From: Colletotrichum lupini
Taxonomy: Eukaryota > Ascomycota > Sordariomycetes > Glomerellales > Glomerellaceae
Assembly: GCF_023278565.1 (NCBI RefSeq)
Contig: NC_064675.1
Span: 2,480,001 to 2,544,000 of the forward strand
Length of the DNA stretch: 64,000 nucleotides
Direction of reading: 5' to 3'
The position numbers were made by a program, and so were the translations under genes. The stretch's first letter is position 1. Each line of letters begins with the position of its first letter. Positions 56,576-64,000 of the stretch are shown one piece after another. Under the pieces are notes generated by a model. The model saw only the letters and a list, made by a program, of their open reading frames with translations. It searched no databases and was not told the DNA's origin.

Positions 56576-57055
56576 ATGGCGCAAAAGGCAAAGAAGGACA
56601 GAGCCAAATCCAATGCCACCACCTTGAACAACCTCCACATCGGTTCCGCCGTTGTCAATGTCGCCTTTCTCATCTTCTACTTCATCTTCAAGTCCCGGTC
56701 TCTCTTCTGGTTCATCCTGCTCTCCTCTCCGGCCCTCATCTGCGAGTACGTCCTTGAGAAATCTGGCCGTCCCAAGTACGACGCGGGGGGAGGCCTCAAG
56801 TCCTCTGGCGAGGACTTGGCCGCTGCGGGCTTGACCGAGTACATGTTCGACGTCGTATGGGTGACTTGGGCCTCCGTCATTCTCGTTATCTTATTCGGCA
56901 ACTGGGGTTGGTTCCTGTGGCTCGCCGTGCCCGCCTACGGCGCATACGCTGGCTATGGCTTGCTCGGAGCTGGCAAGCGTATGGCACAGATGGGCGCTGC
57001 GAACAGCGATGAGCCTGCCCCGCCCGCCAACAGGAGGCAGCGTCGAGCCGCATAG
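56576..57055 (+). CDS. SND2: SND2/TMEM208-family ER targeting protein
   Basis: Single exon of 159 residues from MAQKAKKDRA; an in-frame ATG 16 codons upstream is not conserved in character. Membrane segments: about 21-38, 43-60 and 92-130 (the last probably two helices). The C-terminus is basic (NRRQRRAA). The pattern, with TLNNLHIGSAVVNVAFLIFY and the conserved GLTEYMFDVVWVTW, is that of the DUF788/TMEM208 family. Yeast Snd2 acts with Snd1 and Snd3 in SRP-independent insertion of membrane proteins into the ER. Ends only about 85 bp before the convergent GIG1-like gene. Confidence 0.9.
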   Translation: MAQKAKKDRAKSNATTLNNLHIGSAVVNVAFLIFYFIFKSRSLFWFILLSSPALICEYVLEKSGRPKYDAGGGLKSSGEDLAAAGLTEYMFDVVWVTWASVILVILFGNWGWFLWLAVPAYGAYAGYGLLGAGKRMAQMGAANSDEPAPPANRRQRRAA

Positions 57056-57141
57056 TCAGAGTCACATCTTGTGCTGCCTAGGACTTGAGCGCTACGAGCC
57101 AGATTATCTGTTCTATTCTATCGGGAATGCAGCGACTAGGT

Positions 57142-57831
57142 CTATCTGTGCCAGGATTGCTCCTCGGACCACTTCTTGATGACTTCCGGGTCGACGTCCC
57201 GCACCAGCACGTGGATGTGCTCCAAGGCCCGGACGCTCTGAAGGGCGACCCAATTCTTAAACCAGATAACCCTGTCTTCTCCGACATCACCAAGAGTTTT
57301 GACAAAGTACCTGTCAATGAAATCCTGAACAGTGCGCCTGCTCTCTACTGTCATGTCCCCGGTCTCAGGGTCCGTAGGGATGATGGTGCGCGACCAAACC
57401 ACGATATGGGTGATGCCTGGGTCAAGTCCATACGGCCAATCGTTGACTAGAACCCGGTAATCGGAAGGATCCTCAAAAGGCACGATGGACTTGGGAGTAA
57501 AAGGTGGTTCGCCCCAGGGTTTGGGTAGGCGGTTGGTGAGAAGGAACTTGGTCATGGAGCCGTACTCGGCCTTAGTCTCGGCCGTCCATTTCATGTATCG
57601 ACGAAGGTCTGACGGCTTTCGCTTCAAAACCTCGAGCTTATTTGTCGCTGGCGTCTAATCAGATCTTTGAAACAGAATATCTATAGAAGACGCAACGCAA
57701 ACGCGCTTACCAATGATCTCCTTGAGCTCCTCCCAGCCATGCTTCTTGAACTCCTCATCTGTCTGTGAGAGGACCCACTTATCAACGTCTGTGAGCGGGA
57801 AAGGTGCCTCTTCAACTGGAACGTCACCCAT
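57142..57831 (-). CDS. GIG1-like DUF3605 protein
   Basis: Exons 57711-57831 and 57142-57647, 208 residues. The intron joins ELKEII-A to TNKLEVLKR in phase. Conserved family segments: LRRYMKWTAETKAEYGSMTKFLL, then WPYGLDPGITHIVVWSRTIIP and RVIWFKNWVALQSVRALEHIHVLVRD near the end. This is the DUF3605 family, founded by Candida Gig1, a GlcNAc-inducible cytosolic protein whose biochemical role is unsettled. No targeting signal. The only GlcNAc link in this window is the distant zeta-like protein, which says nothing reliable. Confidence 0.86.
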
Positions 57832-58641
57832 GTTGAGTATTTAGCTTGAGTAAATAGGTAAGCTATATGTCCGGCTTGTAATGGGTGTTGGGGCGAGTAA
57901 GTGAGGCCTTTTCGGAAGATAGGATGTAGTCGTTTTCAAGGACGGGAGTAAGGATAAGCGTGTCACGAAGTTGAATAGTTGGCGGTAAGTAACGGCTGTC
58001 TGGTGCGGGCGGCCCCCGAGCAGCGGAAGATCAGCGGTCCGATTTCCTCTTTGGGATACGACAAGCTACCATGTAGGGCAGGGCGACAACTTTCACCTCA
58101 TAGTTCATCCCATTTCTCGAGCACCGATGATGCTGCTTCCGGTTATTCAATCTCTTTGCACCGTGTTACTAATACCAAAAAAGAACCGGGAAGAAAGTCA
58201 CCAGGCATCGATAGCTCGCCGAGGTGTCGGCAGGTGCTAGTGCTGCAAGGGATCCGTGCTTCTCAGGTACCTGGTTGAGCCGAGTGCTGGCTGCCTCTGC
58301 ACGAGGAAGTAGGCACCTGGTAATCAGGCCTTGACCTGAGCAATCCTTCCAGACCTTAATTCGACATTCTCGTTACGTCGAGAAACAGGCGGACGCTCGT
58401 AGTTGTTGCCGAATGTTGAGTGGAAGGTGTGTCTGGCATTGATCGGGCAACTTCGACCCTGGTTCGGCAAGCAAGTCTTCTAGCGATCTTGAATAACGGG
58501 GAACCCCATTTCAACTTTGGCCCAACCCCAACTCCAACCACCTCGCAAACAAGACGACGAAATTCTGGCATCACTCGAACTAAAGTGTTACTCTACGCAT
58601 GCACAAAGTCTTGAGATAATCACACTGAGCACCAGCCCAAC
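57832..58641. promoter_or_regulatory. Divergent spacer GIG1-like-EBP
   Basis: 810 bp between divergent starts, presumably both promoters; no gene seen. Confidence 0.45.
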
Positions 58642-59633
58642 ATGGATAAGTCGACAGACGCCGCCTTTGCGCATCCTTACTACCCAGTCACCGCTGCCCT
58701 ACCACACTATGTCACCAACAAAAACTCCGTTCTCAGCTTGCTCGTATTCTTCGGGAGCATAATATCCTTCGTCGTCTTTACGGCCGTCGCGGGTGCTAGA
58801 AATACCTATCCTCAGCTGAAAGCCTCGGACCAGCTTACCGTGGCTTGGTTTGCTCTTTGTGGGTGGTGCTCAGAACATTGCTCGCCCAACTCTGGCTAAT
58901 CGCTTCATTCACGCAGGCGGTTTCCTTCACTGTTTCTTCGAAGGTGTGTTCGCGATTCTTCGGTTCCTCTCAGTCCAAGTCTAACGTCTCCACAGGATAC
59001 TTTATCCTCAACCACAAGAGCCTGGCCAGTGACCAAAGTCTCTTCGGCCAGCTGTGGAAGGAGTATGCACTCTCCGACTCTCGCTACTTGACCTCTGATC
59101 CATTTATGCTCTGCGTTGAGTCCTTCACAGTAGTAGGTCGCACTGCTTCTTGGTATTTCGAAAGAGCCCAATGTTGACCAAGATTCCAGCTCGTATGGGG
59201 CCCCCTCTGCTGGGCCATCGTCATCACTACTGCCAATCGGAACCAGTTGCGTTACCCATTGCAGATCATCATGAGTGTTGGGCACCTGTACGGCGTCGTG
59301 CTTTACTACTCAACCAGCTTGATCGAGTTCTACTCCAACGGAGTATCGCACAGCAGACCTGAGTTCCTGTACTTCTGGGTCTACTACACTGGTTTAAATG
59401 CTCCTTGGGTCATTGTGCCTGCGAGTAAGTCAACATTTCTTCACCCCTCGTTCTTCCGTTGTTTCTGACGCCGTTCTGCCCTAGTTATTCTCTACCAAAC
59501 CACGGTCCATATCAAGAGGCACCTCACAGACCGTGCGGACGTGGTGGCCAAGCTGAACAGGATTGATGGCATTATGGGCGACAAATCTTGGCAGACGTAC
59601 GTGCCTAAGGACGAGGAGAAGAAGACAAACTAG
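58642..59633 (+). CDS. EBP/EXPERA-family sterol Delta8-Delta7 isomerase-like protein
   Basis: Exons 58642-58858, 58917-58943, 58996-59132, 59190-59424 and 59485-59633, 254 residues. Four to five transmembrane helices of the EXPERA domain. Residues matching the catalytic set of human emopamil-binding protein are all visible: His77 and Glu81 in FLHCFFEGYF, Glu123 and Thr126 in CVESFTV, Asn197 and Trp200 in TGLNAPWVIVP. EBP moves the sterol double bond from C8 to C7 in the ER. Fungi normally use the unrelated ERG2 for this step, so the protein may act on another sterol or serve as a second isomerase. Exon 2 is only 27 nt. Family call is strong; physiological role inferred. Confidence 0.86.
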
Positions 59634-60049
59634 CTTTATGGTAGCTGTATAAGTGGTGGTTTAATTATGCCGAACTGTCTTTGCGGTGGAGTAGATTCAT
59701 AACACCACAAGGCTGATCCAATTAAAACATGTTCACCACCGTTCGATGACCACCGTCAGGCAGGCTCACACTCCTTCTCCATATGAACTTTTGGTTCTCG
59801 AACATTTCTGGAACAAATCGAGCGCGATTTGCAGCCTTCCCGTTCGCCATGTTGTACAGCCGCGCTCCTAGTGAGTGGAGTCAGCTATCCCAAATTGGTA
59901 GTTATAGAACGCACTTGAATAGCGACGCTGAAGAAATAGAATGCTCGCGATGTATATAAAGGGGAACAAATGTCCAGACATGAGGGAGACGAGAACATTC
60001 AACCTCCTCACTTTCAAGCATCTCACCCAAAATCTTGTCATACTTCACA
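59634..60049. other. Spacer between EBP-like and secreted-protein genes
   Basis: 416 bp; EBP-like 3-prime flank and promoter of the next gene. TATATAA-like TGTATATAAAGG at about 59952-59963 is a good TATA box about 90 bp upstream of the start at 60050. Confidence 0.6.
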
Positions 60050-60797
60050 ATGCAATCCCTTAACTTTCTTCTCGCTGCCCTTGCCGCGACAGCAGTTAGG
60101 GCAACCTGTCTCCCATCATCCCATGGTTCCCCTGCCTTCCCGTCATCCATGATCACCTTCTCTGCCGGCTTCGAACAGCCACAGCCACCTCTGATCAAAC
60201 CAGAGTATCAGGCCAGTTTTGTTCAGCATAAATGGTAACTTTTTCCCCGACCGGTAATAATGTTACATGCTTTCTAATCGCGAGAGCCAGGAATGCGAAC
60301 CTATCCCACATCACGACTGGTTACATCGACAATTCCCCTTCCGATGCTTTCGTCCGTGTGGGCGAAGCCTACGAGGGTCAGATTTCGTGGTCGTTGTTTG
60401 ACTATTCCAACGTTAGCGAGTCAGGCCTCGTGGACAACACGATGACGACGTATGGCCCGAACTCCACCGCCCCGAGCGTGTGGAGGGGTTATGTGAACTC
60501 GAATTTCCCCATCTTTCAGAGTGATATTCTGGTCGAAGCTGGAGCAGTCTACGAAGGACTCGTGCAGAGGGATTTCATCTCATCGCCTGTTGCCGCGGTA
60601 AGAGACCCCTGCTATCTCGATTCATCTCCCGTGAACCGTCGAGTTGACCATTTGTTCAGTGGAGCATCATGTACCAGGGTGCCATTCCGGTGACGGTCTA
60701 CGTCAATGAATGCAATGTAGTCGTTGGCTACGACTACTTTGCCCCTGACTTGCGAACCCGAGTGATCATGGAGTTCTTCAATATTCAGGCAAAGTGA
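60050..60797 (+). CDS. Small secreted protein of unknown function
   Basis: Exons 60050-60234, 60291-60597 and 60660-60797, 209 residues. Residues 1-18 (MQSLNFLLAALAATAVRA) are a clear secretory signal peptide with an A-x-A-like cleavage site. The mature chain has regular beta-strand patterns (QISWSLFDYSNVSE, IPVTVYVNECNVVVGYDYFA), several N-glycosylation sequons (NLS, NVS, NST) and only two or three Cys, so it is not a typical cysteine-rich effector. No enzyme motif seen. All introns are canonical. It converges on the Zn2Cys6 gene with about 116 bp between the stops. Could be a surface or effector-like protein of a plant-associated fungus; speculative. Confidence 0.7.
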
Positions 60798-60913
60798 GCT
60801 TTGAACCACGTTTCCCCGGGGGCTTCGACACTCGCGCCATACATGTCCGGCTTGGCCTACTTGACTTCATTTCTTGATCCATAGAGGCTCCTGCCCGGTA
60901 CACTGAATATATT

Positions 60914-62455
60914 TCAAATGTCGTCCCGTGCCATTTCCGCGTGCTGATATTCCCACAATTCTTGTAAATCCCTTTTGATTCTCCCAGAGACCGTGAACCC
61001 TTTTGTTGCTATTCTGTCAAGCAATCTCACAATCTCATCCCTTTGTAAAGACTGACTTGTGTTTGCTCCAGCCATTCGGAGAGAGAACAGGAGTAATACC
61101 CCCGGTATGTTGGAATATTCGAGGATTTGGTTCGACAGATCTACCACAGCGGTTACATGCGCCTCAATCTCATGTGCTGCTAGCGAGGGGATGTCTTGCC
61201 CCACCCAACATGCGTAGTAGGCATAGTTTCTAGACAAGAATAGTTGGAGAGCATTGTAGTTTGATAAAGATAGCATGCAATACGGATCACGGTGATCAAA
61301 ATACGGTGTGATTTGGTCGTGCCAGCTGCAAAGTCGCTGCTGGAAACGTTGACCTTGCTCAGCTAGAGCGTGTATCGCCGGGTGCCCAGGTCGTAGTGTG
61401 TCCGGAATTGACTCGATACGGTCGAAGAACCTATCAATATTTTGAGCTCTGATTCATTTCAGTCAAGAATGCGGCTTGCTTACGCTTTACTAAAGGAAGA
61501 GATTTCGATCAGGAGGTCGAAGATTGCCTCTGCTTGACTTGATGGGTTTGCGACAAGATATCCTGGAGACTTTGACCACGGCTCCTGCGATAAAAATGTA
61601 TCTTCGCCGTACAGAATCGCTCGGTTTGCCTCTAGCGATCTAAACGCTCCGAAGAGTCTCTTGTCAAGCTGACACGACTGACCCGTTGCTCCTACGCTCT
61701 GGATGATCCTAGCCGTCCCGTAGAGCATGTGTTTGGCCCACAGGTCTCCAGAAGTTTCAGTCATCAACTTCAACTACCAATCAGTAAACGCGATTCAAAA
61801 AGTGAGACATGGTTGAGATATTTCACCTCGAATAGCCCAAGAAGTAGCGTACACCAGAGAACTCCACCGCAGCGGAACGCGTTTGATACCTGCAGTCGAG
61901 CTCGGAGCGTCTTGACGGCTTCCCCGTATGACACAAAGGCAACGGTGTAAGGTGGCTGCTGCCCGCGCGAGGACTTGACTGTTGCGCGTCGGCTGGCTTC
62001 GAGTGCGCCAATCGCTGTCACTACTTGCCCGAGTGGCAAGCATGTTTGGGCCAGGGGTAAGAGGTCGGCAGCCAGGCCGCTGAACTCATCTGTAAACAGA
62101 CAGCGCTTCATGAAGAGATCAAAATAGTCAAGGTAGAGTATAGCGCTGGGTATGTTGACGTGTGCCGGTAGTCCAGCGACTTGCATGCCTTCTTCGGAGG
62201 ATCCGGGGCTGATGAAGTGCACTTCGGTCGTAGATGTGGCCTGAGGTAGGCAACGCTTCTTGGTTCGAGTACAGTACTCGCAGGGAGAACCGCCTTGACA
62301 CTGATTTGTGATTGCTGTGTGTGAGTTCAAGTAACGCCATATGAGGGAATGAGCTGTGTATAGGTACCTACCTTGATACGCCTTTTGGCGCATGGCAGAC
62401 AGCGAGTCCGTCTCCTGCGGTGATCCAGCGGACCGACCTCACGCTTGATCTTCAT
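60914..62455 (-). CDS. Zn2Cys6 transcription factor, second copy
   Basis: Exons 62372-62455, 61827-62300, 61484-61773 and 60914-61448, 460 residues. The zinc cluster is at the N-terminus with Cys19, 22, 29, 35, 38 and 45 (C-x2-C-x6-C-x5-C-x2-C-x6-C), split by intron 1. The remainder is a compact fungal_trans_2-type helical domain (FDLFMKRCLFTDEF, RRLFGAFRSLEANRAIL-like helix, ALQLFLSRNYAYYACW). This is the small PRO1-independent class with a DUF3468-like body. No metabolic cluster is evident beside it; the neighbour is the convergent secreted protein. Targets unknown. Confidence 0.86.
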
Positions 62456-63726
62456 TTGAGTGTGCGGATATGAATGTTTATGTGTCAAAGTAGAGTTCCA
62501 TCTCTCGAAGGCGGGATTCGAACAGGAGGTGCACAAAATAGTAGCGCTCTAGATGTCTCGGGAGTGGTCACTGGTGGCAGTGCGGACTTATACGAAAGCT
62601 CCACTGCCACCCCGTACTAGTAGGCAGCTTTACTCGATTTAGAAGTAATTGAGCGCAGTGGACCCTCAGCAGCGCCTGAAAGCGCAATAGCTGATCCCTC
62701 AACTGATCGAGTATACTCATGACGCTGCGAGACAGATACGGTTGAAACTTATTTACTGTTGAATACCCACCATCGGGCAAGCCCATGCGTTTTCAACATA
62801 TGATGGACTGGGCTAGCATGATAATTGGAGGTCCATAGTACGTACTTGGAAGTTGGAGAAGCCAAAACCCCCCATCGGCCACCACCACCAAAACCCACCA
62901 CATCCGCCCATGCTATCCATCGTCACCAACCACGACAAAACGACGATAGCTTCACAAAACAAAACTTCAAAAACATACAACACCAGATATTCGCTGGTCG
63001 TCACCGACCCAACTACTAATCCGGCCCTCATTGGCTTGTCTATGGGAGAGCGGACGGGATCCCGAATTTTCCAATGGGTATGGTCGTATGTGGTAGTCCT
63101 GAGAAAGAAGGAAACTTCTGAAGCTCAACTTGCGGTGATGCCCACTCGATCTCCATGAACCAATACTCAAGATCATTTCAAAAATGGTCCCAGCTCTCAA
63201 TCAAAGCTAACACTTCGTTATTGAGTTTCAACCTCGGTTACTTATAGGCGTCGACGGTTTCCCCCAAGGTACCTTATGTCGTGGTTGAAGACCCATCTGC
63301 CGTTGAGGTGGGGAAAATGCCGCCGCTGTGTTGTCAACACACATGACACCCGCGCCTAGAGGCACAACTCACGGCAGATGGGAACGGCATTCGATGAACA
63401 TAGAAACATCAAATTCAGTCGTCTTGGATTATCGGCAAGTCGTCGAAGAGCTTTCTTCGAGGAAACGCGTGCACGAGGAGTATGCCCTGCACGTTTTGGG
63501 GTTCACCTCCCTATGGCTTATTCCAGTAGATGGAAGACCAACGCTATAGCAGATCGGTGTTGGTTTTAAGGAGAACTCCTAGTATACAGCCAGACATTTT
63601 TGCTACACTTTCATGAGGCCCAGAGTGCTCTAAGTTATTAGTCCAAGCCGAGAGACGGTATGGGCACGTAGACAGGAAACGATGGCTTCAGCTTAGTGAC
63701 AATATAGGCATTACAAATCCGACATC
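62456..63726. other. Spacer between two regulator genes
   Basis: 1.3 kb with no supported gene. GGCGGGATTCGAAC at about 62510-62523 looks like a tRNA T-arm but does not pair (see rejected). AGGTACCTTATG at about 63269-63280 is another copy of the spacer motif. Confidence 0.45.
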
Positions 63727-64000
63727 CTAAGCTATCTTCAAGTCTCCGAGACTTTGCACCAAGTTGTGAACATAATCCATGGTATTCTCGTCATACACCG
63801 TACCTCGGGTCTTGTCAAACGGCCCGCCACTTGGGCCAGCCGTGTTCAACTCGATTTGCGACTTATCCAGCATCAACTGAGCAAGCATCCAAAACTCCTT
63901 TGCGTGGCGTATGAAACCCAGCCGTCGCCACATTTCGTCGCACAGCAGGAGACCGGGTGAATTTTCAGCGACCCAGCTGTCGGCCTGGTCGTAGAGCGAA
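63727..64000 (-). CDS. C-terminal fragment of a fungal transcription factor-like protein (partial)
   Basis: The gene runs off the right edge; only about 91 C-terminal codons are present, ending LVQSLGDLKIA. Visible are WRRLGFIRHAKEFWMLAQLM, a helix like those at the end of fungal-specific transcription factor domains, and a final helix with Tyr and Val. There is no zinc cluster in view, which would lie outside the window. The frame is open to the edge without a splice signal. Identification is tentative; any long helical fungal protein could end like this. Confidence 0.45.
   Translation of the reverse strand, partial: SLYDQADSWVAENSPGLLLCDEMWRRLGFIRHAKEFWMLAQLMLDKSQIELNTAGPSGGPFDKTRGTVYDENTMDYVHNLVQSLGDLKIA

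Noticed and set aside
62495..62570. GGCGGGATTCGAAC, resembling a tRNA T-arm on the minus strand
   Set aside because: The T-stem would pair TCCTG with CCCGC, which is not complementary, and no D-arm or acceptor stem pairs. Possibly a chance match or a very decayed tRNA.

Overview
The window is nuclear DNA of a filamentous ascomycete, most likely a Sordariomycete. Many genes carry short introns of 45-110 nt with GTRNGT donors and CTRAY branch points. The gene complement includes fungal forms (mL60, GIG1-like DUF3605, two Zn2Cys6 regulators), and gene spacing is about 2 kb. I see no bacterial operon structure, rRNA, convincing tRNA, CRISPR array or intact transposon. Exon boundaries were worked out by hand from splice signals and reading frame; each multi-exon model below sums to a multiple of three.

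Left part (1-18.6 kb): mostly housekeeping genes. They are a zeta-toxin-like P-loop protein, a mitochondrial OsmC/Ohr peroxidase, the 25-residue ribosomal protein eL41 (split by an intron), Pol I subunit RPA49, a peroxisomal enoyl-CoA isomerase, COG1, SAS10/UTP3, the 3-ketodihydrosphingosine reductase TSC10 and an ABM-fold protein.

Middle part (19.3-35.4 kb): an apparent catabolic or tailoring gene cluster. It contains a class I extradiol ring-cleavage dioxygenase, a divergent TfdB/phenol-hydroxylase-type FAD monooxygenase, a cytochrome P450, a divergent Zn2Cys6 regulator, a fumarylacetoacetate-hydrolase-family enzyme, two short-chain dehydrogenases and a small cupin. Together they read as hydroxylate, meta-cleave, hydrolyse and redox-finish an aromatic compound under a local regulator. 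The dioxygenase model needs a TG instead of AG 3-prime splice site in intron 2, so this gene is either spliced unusually or damaged.

Right part (35.8-64 kb): an unrecognised 178-residue protein, a 2.7-kb gene-poor stretch, a Pro/Ser-rich unknown protein, another 2.9-kb gene-poor stretch, then NUP82, cap-binding protein CBP20, mitochondrial mL60, TRAPPC2/sedlin, a lone histone H4, APC3/CDC27, SND2/TMEM208, a GIG1-like protein, an EBP-type sterol isomerase, a small secreted protein, a second Zn2Cys6 regulator and, at the right edge, the C-terminus of what is probably a third regulator.
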